This document shows, one piece after another, positions 38,801-52,310 of a DNA stretch of 64,000 bases; position 1 is the stretch's first letter; the number at the start of each line of letters is the position of its first letter. A program made the position numbers and the translations under genes. This stretch comes from Liolophura sinensis. Its lineage: Eukaryota > Mollusca > Polyplacophora > Chitonida > Chitonidae. The notes under the pieces were generated by a model. It was given only the letters and a program-made list of their open reading frames with translations. It ran no database searches and was not told the DNA's origin. Where the stretch lies: positions 32,692-96,691 of the forward strand of contig NW_027018063.1 of the NCBI RefSeq assembly GCF_032854445.1, given 5' to 3'.

Positions 38801-41800
38801 GTTTTTCTACACGTAGATAAAGACATTGAGATTGTCTTGCTCTTAGAAGTAAGGCAATTGCTGGGTGAGTTAAATGGGCTTAGCCCAAAGATTTGACGTC
38901 TTCTGGGCTACCGAAGGGCACATAACTTATAGTCAAAAGTTGAATATAGTAATGACCAGTCGCGATTGTACAGAGTACAGTGTAGCCGATTTCAATTAAC
39001 AAAAAGAACAGGCAAAAATGCAAAAGTGGAAAAACTGTTCCAGTGCTGCTGGTAAGAGGCTAATCCGACGTATTTTGTGACGAGAAATCGAATGGTGCAA
39101 ACCGCGTTGCTCTCCGACCAATACTTTTGGCTGTAGCGAAAATTCAATGATCATTGATGTCAAAATCACGTGCCCAGCAACGGCTCTTACTCCATGGAAA
39201 CCAGGGATATTTGCAATTTTTTAACAGCTGCCAATGCCTGGCCCAATTCCGAATCTTTTGGCACCTTATAAATGTGGGTCAGTGTTCAGTTGTACTTTTT
39301 ACAGCAGACTGTATCAAGTACCTTGTGTTTTTCACGTACAAATGGTGTGGATTTTCTACACGTAGATAAAGACATTGAGATTGTCTTGCACTTAGAAGTA
39401 AGGCAATTGCTGGGTGAGTTAAATGGGCTTAGCCCAAAGATTTCAGGTCTTCTTGGCTACCGATGGGCACATAACTTATAGTCAAAAGTTGAATATAGTA
39501 ATGACCAGTCGCGATTGTACAGAGTACAGTGTAGCCGGTTTCAATTAACAAAAAGACCAGGCAAAAATGCAAAAGTGGAAAAACTGTTCCAGTTCTACTA
39601 GTAAGAGACTAATCCGACGTATTTTGTGACGAGAAATCGAATGGTGCAATCCGCGTTGCTCTCCGACCAATACTTTTGGCTGTAGCGACAGTTGAATGAT
39701 CATTTATGCCATAATCACGTGCCCAGCAACGGCTCTTACTCCATGGAAACCAGGGATATTTGCAATTTGTCAACAGCTGCCGATGCCTGGCTCAATTCCG
39801 AATCTTTTGGCACCTTACTGAAGTGGGTCAGTGTTCAGTTGTACTTTTTACAGCAGACTGTATGAAGTACCTTGTGTTTTTCACGTACAAATGGTGTGGT
39901 TTTTCTACACGTAGATAAAGACATTGAGATTGTCTTGCACTTAGAAGTAAGGCAATTGCTGGGTGAGTTAAATGGGCTTAGCCCAAAGATTTCAGGTCTT
40001 CTGGGCTACCGAAGGGCACATAACTTATAGTCAAAAGTTGAATATAGTAATGACCAGTCGCGATTGTACAGAGTACAGTGTAGCCGATTTCAATTAACAA
40101 AAAGACCAGGTAAAAATGCAAAAGTGGAAAAACTGTTCCAGTGCTGCTGGTAAGAGGCTAATTTGACGTATTTTGTGACGAGAAATCGAATGGTGCAAAC
40201 CGCGTTGCTCTCCGACCAATACTTTTGGCTGTAGTGACAATTGAATGATCATTTATGTCATAATCACGTGCCCAGCAACGGCTCTGACTCCATGGAAACC
40301 AGGGAAATTTGCAATTTGTCAACAGCTGCCGATTCCTGGCTCAATTCCGCATCTTTTGGCACCTTATTCATGTGGGTCTGTGGTCAGTTGTACTTTTTAC
40401 AGCAGACTGTATCAAGTACCTTGAGTTTTTTATGTACAAATGGTCTGGTTTTTCTACACGTAGATAAAGACATTGAGATTGTCTTGCTCTTAGAAGTAAG
40501 GCAATTGCTGGGTGAGTTAAATGGGCTTAGCCCAAAGATTTGACGTCTTCTGGGCTACCGAAGGGCACATAACTTATAGTCAAAAGTTGAATATAGTAAT
40601 GACCAGTCGCGATTGTACAGAGTACAGTGTAGCCGATTTCAATTAACAAAAAGACCAGGCAAAAATGCAAAAGTGGAAAAACTGTTCCAGTGCTGCTAGT
40701 AAGAGGCTAATCCGACGTATTTTGTGACGAGAAATCGAATGGTGCAATCCGCGTTGCTCTCCGACGAATACTTTTGGCTGTAGCGACAATTGAATGATCA
40801 TTTATGTCATAATAAAGTGCGTAGCAACGGCTCTTACTCCATGGAAACCAGGGAAATTTGCAATTTGTCAACAGCTGCCAATGCCTGGCTCAATTCCGCA
40901 TCTTTTGGCACCTTATTCATGTGGTTCTGTGGTAAGTTGTACTTTTTACAGCAGACTGTATCAAGTACCTTGTGTTTTTTATGTACAAATGGTCTGGTTT
41001 TTCTACACGTAGATAAAGACATTGAGATTGTCTTGCTCTTAGAAGTAAGGCAATTGCTGGGTGAGTTAAATGGGCTTAGCCCAAAGATTTGACGTCTTCT
41101 GGGCTACCGAAGGGCACATAACTTATAGTCAAAAGTTGAATATAGTAATGACCAGTCGCGATTGTACAGAGTACAGTGTAGCCGATTTCAATTAACAAAA
41201 AGAACAGGCAAAAATGCAAAAGTGGAAAACCTGTTCCAGTGCTGCTGGTAAGAGGCTAATCCGACGTATTTTGTGACGAGAAATCGAATGGTGCAAACCG
41301 CGTTGCTCTCCGACCAATACTTTTGGCTGTAGCGAAAATTCAATGATCATTAATGTCAAAATCACGTGCCCAGCAACGGCTCTTACTCCATGGAAACCAG
41401 GGATATTTGCAATTTTTTAACAGCTGCCAATGCCTGGCCCAATTCCGAATCTTTTGGCACCTTATAAATGTGGGTCAGTGTTCAGTTGTACTTTTTACAG
41501 CAGACTGTATCAAGTACCTTGTGTTTTTCATGTACAAATGGTGTGGTTTTTCTGCACGTAGATAAAGACATTGAGATTGTCTTCGACTTAGAAGTAAGGC
41601 AATTGCTGGGTGAGTTAAATGGGCTTAGCCCAAAGATTTGACGTCTTCTGGGCTACCGAAGGGCACATAACATATAGTCAAAAGTTGAATATAGTAATGA
41701 CCAGTCGCGATGGTACATAGTACAGTGTAGCCGATTTCAATTAACAAAAAGACTAGGCAAAAATGCAAAATTGGAAAAATTGTTCCAGTGCTGCTGGTAA

Positions 41801-44591
41801 GAGGCTAATCCGACGTATTTTGTGACGAGAAATCGAACGTTGCTCTCCGACCAATACTTTTGGCTGTAGTGACAATTGAATGATCATTTATGCCATAATC
41901 ACGTGCCCAGCAACGGCTCTTACTCCATGGAAACCAGGGAAATTTGCAATTTTTCAACAGCTGCCGATGCCTGGCTCAATTCCGCATCTTTTGGCACCTT
42001 ACTGAAGTGGGTCAGTGTTCAGTTGTACTTTTTACAGCAGACTGTATCAAGTACCTTGTGTTTTTTATGTACAAATGGTCTGGTTTTTCTACACGTAGAT
42101 AAAGACATTGAGATTGTCTTGCACTTAGAAGTAAGGCAATTGCTGGGTGAGTTAAATGGGCTTAGCCCAAAGATTTCAGGTCTTCTGGGCTACCGAAGGG
42201 CACATAACTTATAGTAAAAAGTTGAATATAGTAATGACCAGTCGCGATTGTACAGAGTACAGTGTAGCCGATTTCAATTAACAAAAAGACCAGGCAAAAA
42301 TGCAAAAGTGGAAAAACTGTTCCAGTGCTACTAGTAAGAGGCTAATTCGACGTATTTTGTGACGAGAAATCGAATGGTGCAAACCGCGTTGCTCTCCGAC
42401 CAATACTTTTGGCTGTAGTGACAATTGAATGATCATTTATGTCATAACCACGTGCCCAGCAACGGCTCTTACTCAATGGAAAGGAATAAAATTTGCAATT
42501 TGTCAACAGCTGCCGATGCCTGGCTCAATTCCGCATCTTTTGGCACCTTATTCATGTGGGTCTGTGGTCAGTTGTACTTTTTACAGCAGACTGTATCAAG
42601 TACCTTGTTTTTTTTATGTACAAATGGTCTGGTTTTTCTACACGTAGATAAAGACATTGAGATTGTCTTGGACTTAGAAGTAAGATAATTGCTGGGTGAG
42701 TTAAATGGACTTAGCCCAAAGATTTGACGTCTTCTGGGCTACCGAAGGGCACATAACTTATAGTCAAAAGTTGAATATAGTAATGACCAGTCGCGATTGT
42801 ACAGAGTACAGTGTAGCCGATTTCAATTAACAAAAAGACCAGGTAAAAATGCAAAAGTGGAAAAACTGTTCCAGTGCTGCTAGTAAGAGGCTAATTCGAC
42901 GTATTTTGTGACGAGAAATCGAATGGTGCAAACCGCGTTGCTCTCCGACCAATACTTTTGGCTGTAGTGACAATTGAATGATCATTGATGTCATAATCAC
43001 GTGCCCAGCAACGGCTCTTACTCCATGGAAACCAGGGAAATTTGCAATTTTTCAACAGCTACCGATGCCTGGCTCAATTCCGCATCTTTTGGCACCTTAT
43101 AAATGTGGGTCAGTGTTCAGTTGTACTTTTTACAGCAGACTGTATCAAGTACCTTGTGTTTTTCATGTACAAATGGTCTGGTTTTTCTACACGTGGATAA
43201 AGACATTCAGATTGTCTTGCACTTAGAAGTAAGGCAATTGCTGGGTGAGTTAAATGGGCTTAGCCCAAAGATTTCAGGTCTTCTGGGCTACCGAAGGGCA
43301 CATAACTTATAGTCAAAAGTTGAATATAGTAATGACCAGTCGCGATTGTACAGAGTACAGTGTAGCCGATTTCAATTAACAAAAAGACCAGGCAAAAATG
43401 CAAAAGTGGAAAAACTGTTCCAGTGCTGCTAGTAAGAGGCTAATTCGACGTATTTTGTGACGAGAAATCGAATGGTGCAAACCGCGTTGCTCTCCGACCA
43501 ATACTTTTGGCTGTAGTGACAATTGAGTGATCATTGATGTCATAATCACGTGCCCAGCAACGGCTCTTACTCCATGGAAACCAGGGAAATTTGCAATTTT
43601 TCAACAGCTGCCGATTTCTGGCTCAATTCCGCATCTTTTGGCACCTGATTCATGTGGGTCTGTGGTCAGTTGTACTTTTTACAGCAGACTGTATCAAGTA
43701 CCTTGTGTTTTTTATGTACAAATGGTGTGTTTTTTCTACACGTAGATAAAGACATTGAGATTGTTTAGGACTTAGAAGTAAGACAATTCCTGGGTGAGTT
43801 AAATGGGCTTAGCCCAAAGATTTGACGTCTTCTGGACTACCGAAGGGCACATAACTTATAGTCAAAAGTTGAATATAGTAATGACCAGTCGCGATTGTAC
43901 ATAGTACAGTGTAGCCGATTTCAATTAACAAAAAGACCAGGCAAAAATGCAAAATTGGAAAAATTGTTCCAGTGCTGCTGGTAAGAGGCTAATACGACGT
44001 ATTTTGTGACGAGAAATCGAATGGTGCAAACCGCGTTGCTCTCCGACCAATACTTTTGGCTGTAGTGACAACTGAATGATCATTTATGCCATAATCACGT
44101 GCCCAGCAACGGCTCTTACTCCATGGAAACCAGGGAAATTTGCAATTTTTCAACAGCTGCCGATGCCTGGCTCAATTCCGCATCTTTTGGCACCTTACTG
44201 AAGTGGGTCAGTGTTCAGTTGTACTTTTTACAGCAGACTGTATCAAGTACCTTGTGTTTTTTATGTACAAATGGTCTGGTTTTTCTACACGTAGATAAAG
44301 ACATTGAGATTGTCTTGCACTTAGAAGTAAGGCAATTGCTGGGTGAGTTAAATGGGCTTAGCCCAAAGATTTCAGGTCTTCTGGGCTACCGAAGGGCACA
44401 TAACTTATAGTAAAAAGTTGAATATAGTAATGACCAGTCGCGATTGTACAGAGTACAGTGTAGCCGATTTCAATTAACAAAAAGACCAGGTAAAAATGCA
44501 AAAGTGGAAAAACTGTTCCAGTTGCTGCTGGTAAGAGGCTAATCCGACGTATTTTGTGACGAGAAATCGAATGGTGCAATCCGCGTTGCTC
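35803..44591 (+). repeat. 17-monomer duplication, copy 2 (partner at -9,323 bp)
   Basis: Landmarks: 35848, 36397, 36946, 37495, 38045, 38594, 39143, 39692, 40241, 40790, 41339, 41876, 42425, 42974, 43523, 44072. Differences from copy 1 that I could see are few. They include CCCAGGAAC at 37,530, GATATTTTC near 38,110, TGTATGAAG at 39,864, GGTAAGTTG at 40,932, GAAAACCTG at 41,228, TCTGCACG at 41,554, ACGTGGATAAAGACATTCAG near 43,195 and AACTGAATG at 44,071. A deleted C near 36,627 and an added T near 36,794 cancel. The single differences argue against a simple assembly echo. Confidence 0.92.
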
Positions 44592-46817
44592 TCGGACCAA
44601 TACTTTTGCCTGTAGTGACAATTGAATGATCATTTATGTCATAATCACGTGCCCAGCAACGGCTCTTACTCCATGGAAACCAGGGAAATTTGCAATTTTT
44701 CAACAGCTGCCGATGCCTGGCTCAATTCCGCATCTTTTGGCACCTTACTGAAGTGGGTCAGTGTTCAGTTGTACTTTTTACAGCAGACTGTATCAAGTAC
44801 CTTGTGTTTTTCATGTACAAATGGTGTGGTTTTTCTACACGTAGATAAAGACATTGAGATTGTCTTGCACTTAGAAGTAAGGCAATTGCTGGGTGAGTTA
44901 AATGGGCTTAGCCCAAAGAATTCAGGTCTTCTGGGCTACCGAAGGGCACATAACTTATAGTCAAAAGTTGAATATAGTAATGACCAGTGGCGATTGTACA
45001 GAGTACAGTGTAGCCGATTTCAATTAACAAAAAGACCAGGCAAAAATGCAAAAGTGGAAAAACTGTTCCAGTGCTGCTAGTAAGAGGCTAATTCGACCTA
45101 TTTTGTGACGAGAAATCGAATGGTGCAATCCGCGTTGCTCTCCGACCAATACTTTTGGCGGTAGCGACAATTGAATGATCATTTATGTCATAATAAAGTG
45201 CGTAGCAACGGCTCTTACTCCATGGAAACCAGGGAAATTTGCAATTTGTCAACAGCTGCCGATTTCTGGCTCAATTCCGCATCTTTTGGCACCTTATTCA
45301 TGTGGTTCTGTGGTCAGTTGTACTTTTTACAGCAGACTGTATCAAGTACCTTGTGTTTTTTATGTACAAATGGTCTGGTTTTTCTACACGTAGATAAAGA
45401 CATTGAGATTGTCTTGGACTTAGAAGTAAGGCAATTGCTGGGTGAGTTAAATGGGCTTAGCCCAAAGATTTCAGGTCTTCTGGGCTACCGAAGGGCACAT
45501 AACTTATAGTCAAAAGTTGAATATAGTAATGACCAGTCGCGATTGTACAGAGTACAGTGTAGCCGATTTCAATTAACAAAAAGAACAGGCAAAAATGCAA
45601 AAGTGGAAAAACTGTTCCAGTGCTGCTGGTAAGAGGCTAATCCGACGTATTTTGTGACGAGAAATCGAATGGTGCAAACCGCATTGCTCTCCGACCAATA
45701 CTTTTGGCTGTAGCGACAATTCAATGAATATTGATGTCATAATAACGTGCGTAGCAACGGTTCTTACTCCATGGAAACCAGGGATATTTGCAATTTTTTA
45801 ACAGCTGCCGATTTCTGGCCCAATTCCGCATCTTTTGGCACCTTATAAATGTGGGTCAGTGTTTAGTTGTACTTTTTACAGCAGACTGTATCAAGTACCT
45901 TGTGTTTTTTATGTACAAATGGTCTGGTTTTTCTACACGTAGATAAAGACATTGAGATTGTCTTGGACTTAGAAGTAAGACAATTGGTAGGTGAGTTAAA
46001 TGGGCTTAGCCCAAAGATTTCAGGTCTTCTGGGCTACCGAAGGGCACATAACTTATAGTCAAAAGTTGAATATAGTAATGACCAGTCGCGATTGTACAGA
46101 GTACAGTGTAGCCGATTTCAATTAACAAAAAGACCAGGTAAAAATGCAAAAGTGGAAAAACTGTTCCAGTGCTGCTGGTAAGAGGCTAATCCGACGTATT
46201 TTGTGACGAGAAATCGAATGCTGCAAACCGCGTTGCTCTCCGACCAATACTTTTGGCTATAGTGACAATTGAATGATCATTTATGTCATAATCACGTGCA
46301 CAGCAACGGCTCTTACTCCATGGAAACCAGGGATATTTGCAATTTGTCAACAGCTGCCGATTTCTGGCTCAATTCCGCATCTTTTGGCACCTTATTCATG
46401 TGGTTCTGTGGTCAGTTGTACTTTTTACAGCAGACTGTATCAAGTACCTTGTGTTTTTTATGTACAAATGGTCTGGTTTTTCTACACGTAGATAAAGACA
46501 TTGAGATTGTCTTGCTCTTAGAAGTAAGGCAATTGCTGGGTGAGTTAAATGGGCTTAGCCCAAAGATTTGACGTCTTCTGGGCTACCGAAGGGCACATAA
46601 CTTATAGTCAAAAGTTGAATATAGTAATGACCAGTCGCGATTGTACAGAGTACAGTGTAGCCGATTTCAATTAACAAAAAGAACAGGCAAAAATGCAAAA
46701 TTGGAAAAACTGTTCCAGTGCTGCTGGTAAGAGGCTAATCCGACGTATTTTGTGACGAGAAATCGAATGGTGCAAACCGCGTTGCTCTCCGACCAATACT
46801 TTTGGCTGTAGCGAAAA

Positions 46818-47366
46818 TTGAATGATCATTGATGTCATAATCACGTGCCCAGCAACGGCTCTTACTCCATGGAAACCAGGGATACTTGCAATTTTTTAAC
46901 AGCTGCCGATTTCTGGCCCAATTCCGCATCTTTTGGCACCTTATAAATGTGGGTCAGTGTTTAGTTGTACTTTTTACAGCAGACTGTATCAAGTACCTTG
47001 TGTTTTTTATGTACAAATGGTCTGGTTTTTCTACACGTAGATAAAGACATTGAGATTGTCTTGGACTTAGAAGTAAGACAATTGGTAGGTGAGTTAAATG
47101 GGCTTAGCCCAAAGATTTCAGGTCTTCTGGGCTACCGAAGGGCACATAACTTATAGTCAAAAGTTGAATATAGTAATGACCAGTCGCGATTGTACAGAGT
47201 ACAGTGTAGCCGATTTCAATTAACAAAAAGACCAGGTAAAAATGCAAAAGTGGAAAAACTGTTCCAGTGCTGCTGGTAAGAGGCTAATCCGACGTATTTT
47301 GTGACGAGAAATCGAATGCTGCAAACCGCGTTGCTCTCCGACCAATACTTTTGGCTGTAGTGACAA
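46818..47366 (+). repeat. Hybrid monomer M86 (slot 3 / slot 1)
   Basis: The landmark region is slot-3 type (GCGAAAATTGAATGATCATTG, CACGTGCCCAGC). The rest is slot-1 type (CTGCCGATTTCTGGCCC, GTGTTTAG, GGTAGGTGAG, TTCAGG). GGATACTTGC marks this hybrid lineage. The following monomer M87 is preceded by GAATGCTGCAAACC, the upstream mark of slot 2, and then becomes slot 4. Two switches in about 1 kb therefore shortened this HOR round. M106 (57804) is its 20-mer partner and has the same structure. Confidence 0.8.
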
Positions 47367-50300
47367 TTGAATGATCATTTATGCCATAATCACGTGCCCA
47401 GCAATGGCTCTTACTCCATGGAAACCAGGGAAATTTGCAATTTTTCAACAGCTGCCGATGCCTGGCTCAATTCCGCATCTTTTGGCACATTACTGAAGTG
47501 GGTCAGTGTTCAGTTGTACTTTTTACAGCAGACTGTATCAAGTACCTTGTGTTTTTTATGTACAAATGGTCTGGTTTTTCTACACGTAGATAAAGACATT
47601 GAGATTGTCTTGCACTTAGAAGTAAGGCAATTGCTGGGTGAGTTAAATGGGCTTAGCCCAAAGATTTCAGGTCTTCTGGGCTACCGAAGGGCACATAACT
47701 TATAGTAAAAAGTTGAATATAGTAATGACCAGTCGCGATTGTACAGAGTACAGTGTAGCCGATTTCAATTAACAAAAAGACCAGGTAAAAATGCAAAAGT
47801 GGAAAAACTGTTCCAGTTGCTGCTGGTAAGAGGCTAATCCGACGTATTTTGTGACGAGAAATCGAATGGTGCAATCCGCGTTGCTCTCGGACTAATACTT
47901 TTGCCTGTAGTGACAATTGAATGATCATTTATGTCATAATCACGTGCCCAGCAACGGCTCTTACTCCATGGAAACCAGGGAAATTTGCAATTTTTCAAAA
48001 GCTGCCGATGCCTGGCTCAATTCCGCATCTTTTGGCACCTTACTGAAGTGGGTCAGTGTTCAGTTGTACTTTTTACAGCAGACTGTATCAAGTACTTTGT
48101 GTTTTTCATGTACAAATGGTCTGGTTTTTCTACACGTAGATAAAGACATTGAGATTGTCTTGCACTTAGAAGTAAGGCAATTGCTGGGTGAGTTAAATGG
48201 GCTTAGCCCAAAGATTTCAGGTCTTCTGGGCTACCGAAGGGCACATAACTTATAGTCAAAAGTTGAATATAGTAATGACCAGTCGCGATTGTACAGAGTA
48301 CAGTGTAGCCGATTTCAATTAACAAAAAGACCAGGCAAAAATGCAAAAGTGGAAAAACTATTCCAATGCTGCTAGTAAGAGGCTAATTCGACGTATTTTG
48401 TGACGAGAAATCGAATGGTGCAATCGGCGTTGCTCTCCGACGAATACTTTTGGCGGTAGCGACAATTGAATGATCATTTATGTCATAATAAAGTGCGTAG
48501 CAACGGCTCTTACTCCATGGAAACCAGGGAAATTTGCAATTTGTCAACAGCTGCCGATTTCTGGCTCAATTCCGCATCTTTTGGCACCTTATTCATGTGG
48601 TTCTGTGGTCAGTTGTACTTTTTACAGCAGACTGTATCAAGTACCTTGTGTTTTTTATGTACAAATGGTCTGGTTTTTCTACACGTAGATAAAGACATTG
48701 AGATTGTCTTGCTCTTAGAAGTAAGGCAATTGCTGGGTGAGTTAAATGGGCTTAGCCCAAAGATTTGACGTCTTCTGGGCTACCGAAGGGCACATAACTT
48801 ATAGTCAAAAGTTGAATATAGTAATGACCAGTCGCGATTGTACAGAGTACAGTGTAGCCGATTTCAATTAACAAAAAGAACAGGCAAAAATGCAAAAGTG
48901 GAAAAACTGTTCCAGTGCTGCTGGTAAGAGGCTAGTCCGACGTATTTTGTGACGAGAAATCGAATGGTGCAAACCGCATTGCTCTCCGACCAATACTTTT
49001 GGCTGTAGCGACAATTCAATGAATATTGATGTCATAATAACGTGCGTAGCAACGGCTCTTACTCCATGGAAACCAGGGATATTTGCAATTTTTTAACAGC
49101 TGCCGATTTCTGGCCCAATTCCGCATCTTTTGGCACCTTATAAATGTGGGTCAGTGTTTAGTTGTACTTTTTACAGCAGACTGTATCAAGTACCTTGTGT
49201 TTTTTATGTACAAATGGTCTGGTTTTTCTACACGTAGATAAAGACATTGAGATTGTCTTGGACTTAGAAGTAAGACAATTGGTAGGTGAGTTAAATGGGC
49301 TTAGCCCAAAGATTTCAGGTCTTCTGGGCTACCGAAGGGCACATAACTTATAGTCAAAAGTTGAATATAGTAATGACCAGTCGCGATTGTACATAGTACA
49401 GTGTAGCCGATTTCAATTAACAAAAAGACCAGGTAAAAATGCAAAAGTGGAAAAACTGTTCCAGTGCTGCTGGTAAGAGGCTAATCCGACGTATTTTGTG
49501 ACGAGAAATCGAATGCTGCAAACCGCGTTGCTGTCCGACCAATACTTTTGGCTGTAGTGACAATTGAATGATCATTTATGTCATAATCACGTGCACAGCA
49601 ACGGCTCTTACTCCATGGAAACCAGGGATATTTGCAATTTGTCAACAGCTGCCGATTTCTGGCTCAATTCCGCATCTTTTGGCACCTTATTCATGTGGTT
49701 CTGTGGTCAGTTGTACTTTTTACAGCAGACTGTATCAAGTACCTTGTGTTTTTTATGTACAAATGGTCTGGTTTTTCTACACGTAGATAAAGACATTGAG
49801 ATTGTCTTGCTCTTAGAAGTAAGGCAATTGCTGGGTGAGTTAAATGGCTGAGCCCAAAAATTTGACGTGTTCTGGGCTACCGAAGGGGCACATAACTTAT
49901 AGTCAAAAGTTGAATATAGTAATGACCAGTCGCGATTGTACAGAGTACAGTGTAGCCGATTTCAATTAACAAAAAGAACAGGCAAAAATGCAAAAGTGGA
50001 AAAACTGTTCCAGTGCTGCTGGTAAGAGGCTAATCCGACGTATTTTGTGACGAGAAATCGAATGGTGCAAACCGCGTTGCTCTCCGACCAATACTTTTGG
50101 CTGTAGCGAAAATTGAATGATCATTGATGTCATAATCACGTGCCCAGCAACGGCTCTTACTCCATGGAAACCAGGGATATTTGCAATTTTTTAACAGCTG
50201 CCAATGCCTGGCCCAATTCCGAATCTTTTGGCACCTTATAAATGTGGGTCAGTGTTCAGTTGTACTTTTTACAGCAGACTGTATCAAGTACCTTGTGTTT

Positions 50301-52310
50301 TTCATGTACAAATGGTGTGGTTTTTCTACACGTAGATAAAGACATTGAGATTGTCTTGGACTTAGAAGTTAGGCAATTGCTGGGTGAGTTAAATGGGCTT
50401 AGCCCAAAGATTTGACGTCTTCTGGGCTACCGATGGGCACATAACATATAGTCAAAAGTTGAATATAGTAATGACCAGTCGCGATGGTACATAGTACAGT
50501 GTAGCCGATTTCAATTAACAAAAAGACCAGGCAAAAATGCAAAATTGGAAAAATTGTTCCAGTGCTGCTGGTAAGAGGCTAATACGACGTATTTTGTGAC
50601 GAGAAATCGAATGGTGCAAACCGCGTTGCTCTCCGACCAATACTTTTGGCTGTAGTGACAATTGAATGATCATTTATGCCATAATCACGTGCCCAGCAAC
50701 GGCTCTTACTCCATGGAAACCAGGGAAATTTGCAATTTTTCAACAGCTGCCGATGCCTGGCTCAATTCCGCATCTTTTGGCACCTTACTGAAGTGGGTCA
50801 GTGTTCAGTTGTACTTTTTACAGCAGACTGTATCAAGTACCTTGTGTTTTTTATGTACAAATGGTCTGGTTTTTCTACACGTAGATAAAGACATTGAGAT
50901 TGTCTTGCACTTAGAAGTAAGGCAATTGCTGGGTGAGTTAAATGGGCTTAGCCCAAAGATTTCAGGTCTTCTGGGCTACCGAAGGGCACATAACTTATAG
51001 TAAAAAGTTGAATATAGTAATAACCAGTCGCGATTGTACAGAGTACAGTGTAGCCGATTTCAATTAACAAAAAGACCAGGTAAAAATGCAAAAGTGGAAA
51101 ATCTGTTCCAGTTGCTGCTGGTAAGAGGCTAATCCGACGTATTTTGTGACGAGAAATCGAATGGTGCAATCCGCGTTGCTCTCGGACTAATACTTTTGCC
51201 TGTAGTGACAATTGAATGATCATTGATGTCATAATCACGTGCCCAGCAACGGCTCTTACTCCATGGAAACCAGGGAAATTTGCAATTTTTCAACAGCTGC
51301 CGATGCCTGGCTCAATTCCGCATCTTTTGGCACCTTACTGAAGTGGGTCAGTGTTCAGTTGTACTTTTTACAGCAGACTGTATCAAGTACCTTGTGTTTT
51401 TCATGTACAAATGGTGTGGTTTTTCTACACGTAGATAAAGACATTGAGATTGTCTTGCACTTAGAAGTAAGGCAATTGCTGGGTGAGTTAAATGGGCTTA
51501 GCCCAAAGATTTCAGGTCTTCTGGGCTACCGAAGGGCACATAACTTATAGTCAAAAGTTGAATATAGTAATGACCAGTCGCGATTGTACAGAGTACAGTG
51601 TAGCCGATTTCAATTAACAAAAAGACCAGGCAAAAATGCAAAAGTGGAAAAACTGTTCCAGTTGCTGCTAGTAAGAGGCTAATTCGACGTATTTTGTGAC
51701 GAGAAATCGAATGGTGCAATCCGCGTTGCTCTCCGACGAATACTTTTGGCGGTAGCGACAATTGAATGATCATTTATGTCATAATAAAGTGCGTAGCAAC
51801 GGCTCTTACTCCATGGAAACCAGGGAAATTTGCAATTTGTCAACAGCTGCCGATTTCTGGCTCAAATCCGCATCTTTTGGCACCTTATTCATGTGGTTCT
51901 GTGGTCAGTTGTACTTTTTACAGCAGACTGTATCAAGTACCTTGTGTTTTTTATGTACAAATGGTCTGGTTTTTCTACACGTAGATAAAGACATTGAGAT
52001 TGTCTTGCTCTTAGAAGTAAGGCAATTGCTGGGTGAGTTAAATGGGCTTAGCCCAAAGATTTGACGTCTTCTGGGCTACCGAAGGGCACATAACTTATAG
52101 TCAAAAGTTGAATATAGTAATGACCAGTCGCGATTGTACAGAGTACAGTGTAGCCGATTTCAATTAACAAAAAGAACAGGCAAAAATGCAAAAGTGGAAA
52201 AACTGTTCCAGTGCTGCTGGTAAGAGGCTAATCCGACGTATTTTGTGACGAGAAATCGAATGGTGCAAACCGCGTTGCTCTCCGACCAATACTTTTGGCT
52301 GTAGCGAAAA

